Below, in pieces: positions 9,047 to 17,228 of a stretch of DNA of 53,938 bases (its first letter is position 1; every line of letters begins with the position of its first letter). The notes under the pieces were generated by a model that worked only from the letters and a program-made list of their open reading frames with translations, was not told the origin of the DNA and did no database searches. The stretch covers positions 1-53,938 of the forward strand of contig JAUYKV010000016.1 in the NCBI GenBank assembly GCA_030699825.1, in the 5' to 3' direction. The stretch is from Pseudomonas sp. GTDB lineage: Bacteria; Pseudomonadota; Gammaproteobacteria; Pseudomonadales; Pseudomonadaceae. A program made the translations under genes and the position numbers.

Positions 9047-9500
9047 TCATGAGCTACCCGACACGGCATGGGCAGGCAGCTTCAGGACAAAGACGGCGCC
9101 GTGGCCCGGCCCCTCGCTATGGGCCGTCAGGCTGCCTTCCATCTCCATTGCCGCCAATGCGCAGCTGTGCAGGCCGAAACCATGGCCATCCTTGCGCGTG
9201 GTGAAACCATGGGCAAAGATCCGGGTGAGGTTTTCCGCCGCGATGCCTTCGCCGTCGTCCTGCACGCAGATTCGCAGGTTGCACTCATCCAGCAGCCGCA
9301 CGCTCAGGGTCAGCGCGTGCGCATGGTTATCCTGGGCCGACAGTGCCTGCTTGGCGTTGCTGATCAGGTTGACCAGAATCAGCAGCAGCCGGTGCTTGTC
9401 CAGCAACAGCGGAGGCACTTCGCTGAACTCCTTGAGCACCCTGACCTGATGGCGCTGCAGCGCTCCGGCAGGACCATTGCGCAGCTCAACCCGGCGGCGG
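9047..9500 (-). pseudogene. Truncated histidine kinase: C-terminal ATPase domain only, paralogue of the kinase at 6670-7764
   Basis: The C-terminal about 145 codons match the intact kinase at 6670 closely (LLLILVNLISNAK, DDGEGIAAENLTRIFAHGF, GHGFGLHSCALAAMEM), with the whole ATPase domain conserved. Upstream of about 9500 the similarity stops: there is no H-box or coiled coil, and the remaining open frame (up to 9685) is Arg/Pro-rich and unlike a kinase. The reading frame itself is intact to its stop at 9047. It lies between the FIST gene and the GGDEF-EAL gene. Most likely a full-length second kinase lost its N-terminal half by deletion. A surviving free ATPase domain would be unable to accept phosphate on its own. 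Confidence 0.7.
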
Positions 9501-9617
9501 GCAGTTGGCCTCGTCCTGGCCATGCGGCCCTGAACAAATCTGTGGCAACTCGCCCCATTAGCCTGTCCTCCTGCAATTCCCCACACTTCGCCCCGGAGGG
9601 GGTGTCGGGCGTCCGCC

Positions 9618-11921
9618 TCACGCGCGACCCGCCGGCGGTTCGAGCGGCCGGGCGGGGACAAGGCCCGCCTCGTCACTCGGCGCACTTACCAGGATGCGGC
9701 CATGACGCAGGAGTTCGCCGGCACAGGTGCTGTCCACCGCTTCGCTGAAATAGAACCCTTGCGCCTGATTCGTTGAGCCGGTCGATATCAGCTGGGCACG
9801 CTGTTCATGGGTTTCCACGCCTTCGGCAATGATGCCAATGCCCAGTTCGCGGGCGAAGTTGATGATGGCGCGGATGGTCGTTGCGCCCTCTGGATCCTCG
9901 CTGGCCGAGTTGATGAAGGACTGCGCGATTTTCAGGCGGTTGACCCGGTAGGTCCTGAGGTAGTCGAACGAAGAGTATTCGGTACCGAAATTGTCGATGG
10001 CGATCTTCACCCCGAGTTCTCGCAGCTGGGGCAATACGTCGTTGCGGGTCCATTTGGTCTGGGCCAGCGTGGCCTCGGTCACGTCGAATTCCAGATCGGC
10101 GGGGGCCAGCCCCCACTTGGCGATGGTTTCGCTGACATCGCGAACCAGTTCCTGCCCGCTCTTGATCTGGGTCAGCGAGAGGTTGATCGCGATCAGCGGT
10201 GGGGCCATGTCCGCGTCGCGCCAGTGGCGCATTTGCCGGCAGGCCTGCTCCAGCACCCAATGTCCGAGCGCCACTATGCTGCCGGTTCTTTCCGCGATGT
10301 GAATGAACACCTCGGCGGCGAGCAGGCCGCGCGTGGGGTGGTTCCAGCGCACCAGTGCCTCCAGGCCGAGAATCTTTCCGGAAGACAGCTCGACCTGGGG
10401 TTGGTAATACAGCGCCAGCTCGTCCTGTTCGATCGCTCTTTTCAGGTCATTGCCCAGGGTTACCCGCTCGAACACCTGCTGGTCGAGCTCCGCGGAGTGA
10501 AAGTGGTACTGGTTACGGCCCTCTTCCTTGGAGCGGTAGAGCGCCAGGTCGGCCTGGATCAGCATGGCATCCGCGCCCGCGCTGCCCGGCGCATAGGGGC
10601 AGATGCCGATGCTGGCCGAGATGCGCACCTCGTTGCCGTTGAGCGAGTAGGCGCGCGCCAGGGTGGTCTGGATGTTTTTCGCCAGCGCGCCCGCGTTCGC
10701 CGGTTCGCCCATGTGCAATTGCAGGATCGCAAATTCGTCGCCGCCCAGGCGGGCGACCACATCGCTCTCGCGGGTACAGTTCTGGATGCGCGCGGAGACT
10801 TCCTGGAGCAACAGATCGCCGACCGGATGGCCGAGGGTATCGTTGACTTCCTTGAAGTGGTCGAGGTCCAGGTAGAAAATCGCGAACGAGGGGGCGCCAC
10901 GCTCGGCCGCGGCGAAGGCCTGACTCAGGCGCTCGATGAAGGTCGCCCTGTTGGCCAGGCCGGTGAGCCCGTCGGTGCGGGCGAGCAGGGCGACTTTCTC
11001 CTCGGCCAGCTTGCGTTCGGTGATGTCGAGAATGATGCCTTCGATCTCGATCAGCCGGCCCTCGCTGTTACGCACCGGGACATAGCGGTTCTCGACCCAG
11101 CGATAGGTGTCGGCGCCGGTCAGCAGGCGGAATTCGATCGAGGCGCCCTGGGCGCTCTTCTCCAATACCCGGCCCATCGCCGCGTCGAGCATCTGCAGGT
11201 CGTCCGGGTGGATCAGCTCTTGCGCCCAGTTCGGCGAGGCCACCAGGCGGGCGGCATCGTGGCCGAACTTGGTGATGTTGTGCGAGATGTACATCAGGGG
11301 GAACGCCGGCTCGCCGCGCAGGCGGTAAAGGATGGTCGGGCTGTTGCGCACGATGATGTTGGCGTCGGACAGCTCCCTGGTTCTTTCCTCGACCGCCTGC
11401 TCCAGGGCGCTCATCTTCATCGCCGCGTCTTGCGTCATCTGCCACTTCACGGTCAGCGCACTGGCCAGCTGGCGGATCTCGATCGCGTCGAAGGGCTTCT
11501 TCAGGATCAGCAGGCGGTCGGCCAGGTCGAGGCGCTCGGCCATTTCCTCCCAGGAATAGTCGGAGTAGGCGGTGCAGAGGGCAACCTGCAAGTGGGGGTC
11601 GGCTTGCCAGAGGCGCTCGACGGTCTCGACCCCATCCCAGCCGGGCGGCATGCGCATGTCGATGAACGCCATGGCATAGGGTCGCCCCTGCGCCAGCGCG
11701 CGGGTGAGCATGGCCAGGGCTTCCTGGCCCTGAAGGGCGGAGTCGAGTTCGAAGGCTTGCTCCGCGCGCGGGGCGTCGCCGAACAGGGCCACTTCGGCGG
11801 CGGCCAGCATGGCTTCGCTGTTCTGGCTGGCGCCGAGAATCTTGCGGAAGTCCTGGTGGATCGCCGGGTTGTCGTCGATTACCAGAATGCGCCGGTTGCC
11901 GGCATAGGGCGGTCTGGTCAT
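9618..11921 (-). CDS. REC-PAS-GGDEF-EAL response regulator (c-di-GMP turnover), degenerate EAL
   Basis: A 767-residue cytosolic protein. Receiver domain 1-150 (acidic pair D16/D17, phospho-acceptor Asp88 in FIDMRMP, KKPFD); coiled coil; PAS about 188-300; GGDEF about 320-480 with intact RLGGDEF and an I-site RESD five residues before it; EAL about 490-745. In the EAL domain the signature Glu (LEALVRW), the Asn (INLS), AEGVET and the late Gln (QAQGF) are present, but the metal loop reads IDNFGTEYSS instead of DDFGTGYSS and KID reads KIA. I infer an active or product-regulated cyclase with a weakened or purely sensory phosphodiesterase half. The receiver resembles that of the REC-kinase at 5243, so both probably take phosphate from the FIST-linked kinase. 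Confidence 0.85.
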   Translation of the reverse strand: MTRPPYAGNRRILVIDDNPAIHQDFRKILGASQNSEAMLAAAEVALFGDAPRAEQAFELDSALQGQEALAMLTRALAQGRPYAMAFIDMRMPPGWDGVETVERLWQADPHLQVALCTAYSDYSWEEMAERLDLADRLLILKKPFDAIEIRQLASALTVKWQMTQDAAMKMSALEQAVEERTRELSDANIIVRNSPTILYRLRGEPAFPLMYISHNITKFGHDAARLVASPNWAQELIHPDDLQMLDAAMGRVLEKSAQGASIEFRLLTGADTYRWVENRYVPVRNSEGRLIEIEGIILDITERKLAEEKVALLARTDGLTGLANRATFIERLSQAFAAAERGAPSFAIFYLDLDHFKEVNDTLGHPVGDLLLQEVSARIQNCTRESDVVARLGGDEFAILQLHMGEPANAGALAKNIQTTLARAYSLNGNEVRISASIGICPYAPGSAGADAMLIQADLALYRSKEEGRNQYHFHSAELDQQVFERVTLGNDLKRAIEQDELALYYQPQVELSSGKILGLEALVRWNHPTRGLLAAEVFIHIAERTGSIVALGHWVLEQACRQMRHWRDADMAPPLIAINLSLTQIKSGQELVRDVSETIAKWGLAPADLEFDVTEATLAQTKWTRNDVLPQLRELGVKIAIDNFGTEYSSFDYLRTYRVNRLKIAQSFINSASEDPEGATTIRAIINFARELGIGIIAEGVETHEQRAQLISTGSTNQAQGFYFSEAVDSTCAGELLRHGRILVSAPSDEAGLVPARPLEPPAGRA

Positions 11922-12010
11922 TGCTGGAGCTTCCGGGAGATGGACTGTTCGAAGGTGTATGGCGGCGTTGGGTCGCTGCGTTCGCCTTTGCCTTTCAGTG
12001 GCTCCGTCAT
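11918..12010 (-). CDS. Small 30-residue ORF translationally coupled to the GGDEF-EAL gene
   Basis: A short frame beginning MTEPLKGKGERSDPTPP and ending RKLQQ, hydrophilic and without a membrane segment. Its stop overlaps the start of the REC-PAS-GGDEF-EAL gene in an ATGA arrangement, and GGAG lies about nine bases before its own ATG at 12010. This layout suggests translation that couples to the downstream gene. The frame remains open further upstream (to 12268) but has no ribosome-binding site there and runs through the repeat. No family is recognised. It may be a coupling leader rather than a functional peptide. Confidence 0.4.
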   Translation of the reverse strand: MTEPLKGKGERSDPTPPYTFEQSISRKLQQ

Positions 12011-12147
12011 GACCAGTACTCCGCTGTTCAAGTCCCGGTCAGTGTAGGCGGTATGCTCGAATCTGTCGGCCGAAACGGGTTTAATTCGCATTGACTGTGG
12101 TTTGGGCAACCGCTTGGTTGCTGACGAACAGCGCTGGTGCGCTGAGA

Positions 12148-12272
12148 GGGTGTGAAAAAACCTCTTGCCTGCTGCGGCCGCCTCCAAGTGCCCGTTGCAG
12201 CGTTGCGCTACGTGAACGCCTGGAAACGGCCTCGCTATGGTGCTAGATATGGTGCTCGATTTTTTCACAAGC
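12148..12272. repeat. A/T-ended dispersed repeat (family member 1) beside the CYTH-CHAD gene end
   Basis: An element starting GTGTGAAAAAACCTCTTG and ending GCTCGATTTTTTCACAAGC: the outer about 18 bases are imperfect inverted repeats with A-run and T-run at the ends. Internally it shares CTTGCCTGCTGCGGCCG and TTGCGCTACG with the element at 18998-19172. It lies 22 bases beyond the stop codon of the CYTH-CHAD gene. Transcribed from either side, the message would end in a T-run after a hairpin, so it could act as a two-way terminator. Confidence 0.55.
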
Positions 12273-12293
12273 GCTGACGAATCAGTGTGGCGC

Positions 12294-13658
12294 TTACTTC
12301 ACCAGCATTCTCCAGGCTTTCAGCGCTGCCACCGTATGAGCTTGGGCTTGCCGTGCGGCCAGCACCTCGGCGTCGATGGGGCGCTGGGCCTGTTCGCTGA
12401 GTTTGCTCATTTCGCCATACAAACGGTCGACTTCCGCCACGTCCAGTATGCTGCGGGCCATGCGCAGCCAGACCAGCAGGCGCTCGATCCGCGGCAGTTG
12501 TTCGGCCAGGTCTTCCGGTTGCTTCTGGTAGCGGATCAGCTGCAAGTCATGGCCTTCCTCGGCCAGCAAGGTCGGCAGCCAGTTGCCCAGCGGTGCGGCG
12601 CCCTGGCGATTGCCGCGGTTGTTGCGCTCGGCTGTCCAGCCCTTGGCCAGCAGCCAGCGTGAGCCGTTCAGGGAGAACTGGCCCCAGCGTGTGCCCTGCA
12701 GTTCTGCGGCGAACTGCGCGGGTGCGGCCTGGCGCACGGCGTCGTCGAGTTGACCCGCTTGCAGTCTCGGGCGCCAGTCGTTGAGCAGGGCGTCGAGGGT
12801 CTGGCGCAGTTCGCTGCTGCTGCTGCGCGGCGCGGCTTGGCCGAGGCTGCCGATCAATGCACGCAGGCCGACCAGTTGTTCCAGCCAGTCGACCAGCAGG
12901 CGCCAATGGCCATTGAAGCGATATTGCTCGGCCAGGCGCTGGCTGCTGCCGAGCAGGTGCCAGGCGATGGCGGCAAAGCCGTCGTCCAGGCTCATTTCGG
13001 CGTTCAGTTCGGGGGGCGGCAGGCTGAGGCTGTAACTGTTGGCATCGAACAGGCGGTAGCCGCGCTCGGCCTTGCTGATGTCGCAAGGCATCAGCGGCAG
13101 ATCGGCGGCGAGTTCCGCGGCCAGCTCGAGCAGGGCTGCAGGTTCGCCCTGGCGCAGTTCCAGTTCCAGTTCACAGATTTCTTCCTCGCCTTCACCGGCG
13201 ATGACCTTGCCCAGATCCAGCGCGGCTTCGATGACCACCTTGGCCTTGCCGCGACCCCAGGCGATGTCGGCACGCTGGCGGACGAAGTCGGTGCTGAAAA
13301 TCGGTTGCAGCAGGCTTTTGTCCAGCTCGGCCAGGGCCGCCGGCCAGCAGCTGTCGTCGAGCTTGCTCGGATCCAGTTCGGCCCGCTCCAGGGACCAGTC
13401 GAATTCGTTGCGTTCGGACAGGCCGGCAACGCTCTGACCACGGCTTTTCAGGGTCTGGATAAAGGCATCGCCATCGCGGCGGATGCGCAATGCGACCTTG
13501 GCCTGGGCCAGGTCACGGGCGGGCGTGTCGTAATACTGATTGAACAGCTCGCGCTGTTCCCAGCCGCTTTTGTTGCGCTTCTTCAGCAGCGGGTGCTCGC
13601 GCAGGGCTGCCAGGGTGTCGCGGCTGACCCGCAATTTGATTTCGGTTTCTTTGACCAT
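12294..13658 (-). CDS. CYTH-CHAD protein (inorganic triphosphatase / polyphosphate-associated)
   Basis: A 454-residue cytosolic protein. The N-terminal CYTH domain (about 1-200) opens with the metal-binding signature ETEIKLRV (ExExK) and carries further conserved charged strands. The C-terminal CHAD domain (about 210-450) is helical and rich in conserved His/Arg, e.g. AIAWHLLGSSQRLAEQYR and LLVWLRMARSIL. Known: CYTH enzymes of the YgiF type hydrolyse triphosphate, and CHAD domains bind polyphosphate. It sits back to back with DUF47 and Pit on the right, so this small region is devoted to phosphate handling. No strong Shine-Dalgarno precedes the ATG. This is the position recalled for PA5209. 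Confidence 0.85.
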   Translation of the reverse strand: MVKETEIKLRVSRDTLAALREHPLLKKRNKSGWEQRELFNQYYDTPARDLAQAKVALRIRRDGDAFIQTLKSRGQSVAGLSERNEFDWSLERAELDPSKLDDSCWPAALAELDKSLLQPIFSTDFVRQRADIAWGRGKAKVVIEAALDLGKVIAGEGEEEICELELELRQGEPAALLELAAELAADLPLMPCDISKAERGYRLFDANSYSLSLPPPELNAEMSLDDGFAAIAWHLLGSSQRLAEQYRFNGHWRLLVDWLEQLVGLRALIGSLGQAAPRSSSSELRQTLDALLNDWRPRLQAGQLDDAVRQAAPAQFAAELQGTRWGQFSLNGSRWLLAKGWTAERNNRGNRQGAAPLGNWLPTLLAEEGHDLQLIRYQKQPEDLAEQLPRIERLLVWLRMARSILDVAEVDRLYGEMSKLSEQAQRPIDAEVLAARQAQAHTVAALKAWRMLVK

Positions 13659-13770
13659 GATGGTGAGCTAAGCGCCTACTGTGAAATTGTGACAGTCTGA
13701 TGATGCGTGCTGGCGAGCTTTTCGAGCGATCCGTATACTTGCCGCCTTCTTTAAAGCCGGGGTTCACCCT

Positions 13771-14448
13771 ATGCCACTCAATCCATTCGCCAGCCTGTTC
13801 GGTCGCTCGCCCATTGGGCCGATGCAGAAGCACTTCGCCAAAGCCCATGAGTGCGCCGCACAGCTAGTGCCTTTTTTCGACGCCGTGATGGCCGAGGATT
13901 GGGTCAAGGTCGGGCAGGTACAACAGGACATGGCGCGGCTGGAGGACGAAGCCGACAAACTCAAGAAAAGCGTACGTTTGCACCTGCCCAAGAGTTTGTT
14001 TCTGCCAGTGCCGCGGTCGGATCTGCTTGAGCTGCTGAGTGTACAGGACAAAGTTGCCAACCGCGCCAAGGACATCGCCGGCCTGATGCTGGGACGCGAG
14101 ATGACCATCCCGCAAGGCTTGCAGCCGCTGATGCGCGCCTTTGTGCAGCGCACCGTGGACGCCAGTGCCCAGGCGCTCAAGGCCATGAACGAGCTGGATG
14201 AACTGCTGGAAACCGGCTTTGGCGGGCGCGAAGCCGCCCTGGTCGGCTCCATGGTCGAGGAGCTTGAATCGATCGAGCAGGACACCGACCGCATGCAAAT
14301 CGAGGTACGGCGTGTCCTGTTCAAACTGGAAAAGGAGCTTCCCCCGGTCGACGTGATGTTCCTCTACCAGATCATCGAGTGGATCGGCGATGTCGCCGAC
14401 CGTGCCGAGCGAGTCGGTAACCGACTGGAACAACTGCTGGCGCGCTAA
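13771..14448 (+). CDS. DUF47 / TIGR00153 family PhoU-like protein
   Basis: A 225-residue, entirely helical cytosolic protein of the DUF47 (PhoU-related) family, of usual length. Recognisable segments: MPLNPFASLFGRSPIGPMQ at the start, LPVPRSDLLELLSVQDKVA, KDIAGLMLGREM and FLYQIIEWIGDVADRAERV near the end. These proteins are almost always coded just before a Pit phosphate transporter and are thought to regulate or assist it; here the gap to pit is 39 bp on the same strand, so they form an operon. No clear Pho box was found in 13659-13770. Confidence 0.85.
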   Translation: MPLNPFASLFGRSPIGPMQKHFAKAHECAAQLVPFFDAVMAEDWVKVGQVQQDMARLEDEADKLKKSVRLHLPKSLFLPVPRSDLLELLSVQDKVANRAKDIAGLMLGREMTIPQGLQPLMRAFVQRTVDASAQALKAMNELDELLETGFGGREAALVGSMVEELESIEQDTDRMQIEVRRVLFKLEKELPPVDVMFLYQIIEWIGDVADRAERVGNRLEQLLAR

Positions 14449-14487
14449 GCGCCAGTGTCCTTTCTGGAATCTACGGATTAATTATTT

Positions 14488-15750
14488 ATGTCTTTGATTG
14501 CGGACTACGGCCTCGTACTTCTGCTGCTCGCCTGTCTCTTCGGCTTTTTCATGGCCTGGGGTGTGGGCGCCAACGATGTGGCCAACGCCATGGGCACCTC
14601 GGTCGGCTCGCGGGCGCTGACCATCAAACAGGCGATCCTGATCGCCATGGTCTTCGAGTTCGCCGGCGCCTACCTGGCTGGCGGCGAGGTCACCGAAACG
14701 ATCAAGAGCGGCATCGTCGACGCTTCGTTGATCACCCCGGACCTGATGGTGCTGGGCATGATGTCGGCACTGCTGGCGGCCGGCACCTGGCTGCTGATCG
14801 CCACGACCCGCGGCTGGCCGGTGTCCACCACTCACTCCATCGTCGGTGCGGTGATCGGCTTCGCCGCGGTCGGCGTGTCCGTGGATGCGGTGCACTGGGG
14901 CGGCGTCGGCCCGATCGTCGCCAGTTGGGTGATCTCGCCGGTACTGTCCGGCACCGTCGCCTTCGGTCTGTTCGTCAGCGTGCAGCGGCTGATCATCGAT
15001 ACCGATGAGCCCTTCCTCAACGCCAAGCGCTTCGTGCCGCTGTATATGTTCGCCACCGGCTTCATGGTCAGCATCATGACCCTGACCAAGGGCCTCAAGC
15101 ATATCGGCCTCAACCTCTCCAGCACCGAGGGTTTCTTCCTCGCCACGGCTGTCGGGATACTGGTGATGCTGCTGGGCATTGCCCTGCTCAGCCGGATCAA
15201 GGTCGACGTCGAAGCGGACAAGGATTTCCACTACGCCAGCGTGGAGAAGGTCTTCGCCGTGCTGATGATCTTCACCGCCTGCTCGATGGCCTTCGCCCAC
15301 GGTTCCAACGACGTGGCCAATGCGGTCGGCCCGCTGGCGGCCGTCGTCGGGGTGATCCAGTCCGGTGGAGAGATGGTCGGGGCCAAGGCGGCGCTGCCGG
15401 CCTGGGTGTTGCTGCTCGGCGCCATCGGTATCGTCATCGGCCTGGCCACCTACGGCTACAAGGTGATCGCCACCATCGGCAAGCAGATCACCGAGCTGAC
15501 CCCGAGCCGCGGTTTTGCCGCCGAGCTGGCCACCGCCACCACCGTGGTCGGTGCTTCGGCCATCGGCCTGCCGGTGTCCTCCACCCACACCCTGGTCGGT
15601 GCGGTGCTGGGCGTCGGCCTGGCGCGGGGTATCGGCGCGCTGAACCTGGGCGTGGTCGGCAAGATCTTCATGTCCTGGCTGATCACCCTGCCGGCCGGTG
15701 CTGCCCTGGCCATCGTGTTTTTCTATATCCTGCGCGGCATCTTCCTCTGA
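14488..15750 (+). CDS. Inorganic phosphate transporter, PiT family
   Basis: A 420-residue inner-membrane carrier with about ten to eleven hydrophobic spans. It carries the two PiT signature repeats: GVGANDVANAMGTS near residue 28 and AHGSNDVANAVGPL near residue 270, which show the internal duplication typical of the family; each is followed later by a VSTTHS/VSSTHT motif. It moves phosphate (or metal-phosphate) driven by protons or sodium. It is in operon with the DUF47 gene upstream. The stop codon is followed within 3 bases by a long hairpin repeat that probably ends the transcript. Confidence 0.9.
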   Translation: MSLIADYGLVLLLLACLFGFFMAWGVGANDVANAMGTSVGSRALTIKQAILIAMVFEFAGAYLAGGEVTETIKSGIVDASLITPDLMVLGMMSALLAAGTWLLIATTRGWPVSTTHSIVGAVIGFAAVGVSVDAVHWGGVGPIVASWVISPVLSGTVAFGLFVSVQRLIIDTDEPFLNAKRFVPLYMFATGFMVSIMTLTKGLKHIGLNLSSTEGFFLATAVGILVMLLGIALLSRIKVDVEADKDFHYASVEKVFAVLMIFTACSMAFAHGSNDVANAVGPLAAVVGVIQSGGEMVGAKAALPAWVLLLGAIGIVIGLATYGYKVIATIGKQITELTPSRGFAAELATATTVVGASAIGLPVSSTHTLVGAVLGVGLARGIGALNLGVVGKIFMSWLITLPAGAALAIVFFYILRGIFL

Positions 15751-15752
15751 GT

Positions 15753-15898
15753 TAGCAGGCCGTTGAAAAACTACTGCGCTCGGCTATGCGGCGTTGAAAT
15801 CAGCCTCGGAATGCTCATGTACAGCTCGTACACTCCGCTTCCTCGGCTGATTTCGCCTTGCCTAGCCGTCGCTCGCTACATTTTTCAATGACCTGCTA
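15753..15898. repeat. 146-bp long imperfect palindrome, A/T-ended (family member 2)
   Basis: The element runs from TAGCAGGCCGTTGAAAAA to TTTTTCAATGACCTGCTA. Both halves pair along most of their length, with arms GAAATCAGCCTCGGAA / CCTCGGCTGATTTC and a centre around TGTACAGCTCGTACA. It starts three bases after the pit stop codon. The T-run at the far end makes it terminator-like for pit. Its form (long palindrome, A-run start, T-run end) matches the elements at 12148 and 18998, though the internal sequence differs. No open frame is inside. It may be a non-autonomous mobile palindrome. Confidence 0.75.
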
Positions 15899-15968
15899 GC
15901 CGCTCCCGACGGTTTCATCCGCACCGGCGTTGCCCCTATGATGGCGGCAACGTCCGCGGAGACCGCCA

Positions 15969-17120
15969 ATGCCCCTGCCTTCCTTCAAAGAGCAATTCGC
16001 CGCGCTGATCGCCGCGCCTTCGGTGAGCTGCACCCAGGCGCGCTGGGATCAGTCCAATCGGCCGGTGATCGAGCTGCTCTCGAGCTGGCTCGGTGACCTC
16101 GGTTTCGCCTGCGAGGTGCAGCAAGTCAAACCGGGCAAGTTCAATCTGCTCGCCAGTTACGGCAGCGGGCCCGGCGGCCTGGTGCTGGCCGGGCACAGCG
16201 ACACCGTGCCGTTCGACGCGGCGTTGTGGCAGAGCGATCCGCTCAAGCTGACCGAGGTCGATGGCCGCTGGGTTGGCCTCGGCAGTTGCGACATGAAGGG
16301 CTTTTTCGCCCTGGTCATCGAGGCACTGCGACCCCTGCTGGAACAGCGCTTCCAGCAGCCGCTGCTGATCCTCGCCACCTGCGACGAGGAAAGCTCGATG
16401 TCCGGCGCCCGCGCTCTGGCCGAGGCCGGGCGGCCCCTGGGGCGGGCCGCGGTGATCGGCGAGCCGACCGGGCTCAAACCGATCCGCCTGCACAAAGGCA
16501 TCATGATGGAGCGCATCGACATTCTCGGCCAGAGCGGTCATTCCTCCGACCCCAGCCTCGGGCACAGTGCCCTGGAGGCGATGCAGGACGTGCTGACCGA
16601 ACTGCGCGGCCTGCGCGGCCAATGGCAGCGCGAGTTCAACAACCCGCAGTTCGGCATGCCGGTACCGACCCTGAATCTCGGCTGCATCCATGGCGGCGAC
16701 AACCCCAATCGCATCTGCGGCCAGTGCTCGCTGGAATTCGACCTGCGCCCGCTGCCGGGCATGCAGCCGGAACTGCTGCGTGCGGCGATCCGGCAGAAGC
16801 TGCAACCGCTGGCCGAGCGGCATCAGGTCATGATCGACTTCGCCCCGCTGTTTCCCAGCGTGCCGCCCTTCGAGCAGGCCGCCGACAGCGAGTTGGTGCG
16901 CCTGGCCGAGCGCCTGACCGGGCACAGCGCGGCTTCGGTGGCGTTTGCCACCGAAGCGCCTTATCTTCAGCAACTTGGCTGCGAGACCCTGGTGCTTGGC
17001 CCAGGCGATATCGATTGCGCCCACCAGCCGGGCGAGTACCTGGAAATGTCACGTCTCGAGCCGACCGTGCGTCTGTTACGTGAACTGATTCAACACTACT
17101 GCCTGAGTCCGGCCCCATGA
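15969..17120 (+). CDS. argE: Acetylornithine deacetylase
   Basis: A 383-residue cytosolic M20-family zinc hydrolase that removes acetate from N-acetylornithine in arginine synthesis. Metal and catalytic motifs are in order: LAGHSDTVPFD (His and the HSD Asp, about residues 75-85), GSCDMKGF (Asp), CDEESSMSGA (the general-base Glu pair), GEPTGLKPI, and a later His before the C-terminus. Length fits the family. A GGAGA lies before the ATG. It is followed by argA on the same strand across a 145-bp leader; order and family match recalled PA5206-PA5204 except that one intervening gene is absent here. Confidence 0.9.
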   Translation: MPLPSFKEQFAALIAAPSVSCTQARWDQSNRPVIELLSSWLGDLGFACEVQQVKPGKFNLLASYGSGPGGLVLAGHSDTVPFDAALWQSDPLKLTEVDGRWVGLGSCDMKGFFALVIEALRPLLEQRFQQPLLILATCDEESSMSGARALAEAGRPLGRAAVIGEPTGLKPIRLHKGIMMERIDILGQSGHSSDPSLGHSALEAMQDVLTELRGLRGQWQREFNNPQFGMPVPTLNLGCIHGGDNPNRICGQCSLEFDLRPLPGMQPELLRAAIRQKLQPLAERHQVMIDFAPLFPSVPPFEQAADSELVRLAERLTGHSAASVAFATEAPYLQQLGCETLVLGPGDIDCAHQPGEYLEMSRLEPTVRLLRELIQHYCLSPAP

Positions 17121-17158
17121 GCCTGCATGCGGCCCTTGCCAACCGGAGGAGAGAACGC

Positions 17159-17182
17159 GTGATGCCCCAACTGCGACGATAA
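17159..17182 (+). CDS. Candidate leader peptide 5' of argA (M/V-M-P-Q-L-R-R)
   Basis: A seven-codon frame GTG ATG CCC CAA CTG CGA CGA then TAA. GGAGG at 17145-17149 is one of the strongest ribosome-binding sites in the window and stands nine bases before the GTG (twelve before the alternative ATG). The last two sense codons are both CGA, a rare arginine codon in Pseudomonas, directly before the stop, and the next annotated gene is the first enzyme of arginine synthesis. The stop codon overlaps the base of the hairpin 17179-17228. This is the layout of an attenuation-type leader. It is inferred from sequence only; I know of no described leader of this kind for argA. Confidence 0.5.
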   Translation: MMPQLRR

Positions 17183-17228
17183 AGCGGGTAACGATGGCTG
17201 CTTCGTCCGGCGCGTTGCCGCGCTTTAT
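17179..17228 (+). promoter_or_regulatory. Hairpin overlapping the leader stop codon, 5' of argA
   Basis: Arms ATAAAGCG (17179-17186) and CGCTTTAT (17221-17228) are perfectly complementary; after one unpaired G the stem continues GGTAACG (17187-17193) with CGTTGCC (17213-17219), one G-T wobble included. The loop (17194-17212) holds an alternative in-frame ATG for argA at 17194. A ribosome paused on the two CGA codons would cover the base of the stem. There is no T-tract after the stem; instead an unstructured C/T-rich run (17229-17262) leads to the argA start, which would suit Rho-dependent control better than intrinsic termination. Confidence 0.5.

Noticed and set aside
9500..9685. N-terminal part of the truncated kinase frame
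   Set aside because: No similarity to a kinase and overlaps the end of the GGDEF-EAL gene; treated as fortuitous open frame.
9807..12047. 746-codon open frame on the + strand
   Set aside because: Exact antisense shadow of the REC-PAS-GGDEF-EAL gene caused by high-GC codon bias; composition is Ala/Val/Gly/His/Arg-rich with no motifs.
11922..12293. ANR/DNR (TTGAT-N4-ATCAA) site before the FIST signalling block
   Set aside because: No match was found in the upstream region, so nitric-oxide control of transcription is not supported.
13659..13770. Pho box before DUF47-pit
   Set aside because: No convincing CTGTCAT direct repeats with the 11-bp period.
17179..17228. Intrinsic terminator before argA
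   Set aside because: Good stem but no T-tract follows; kept as a regulatory hairpin only.
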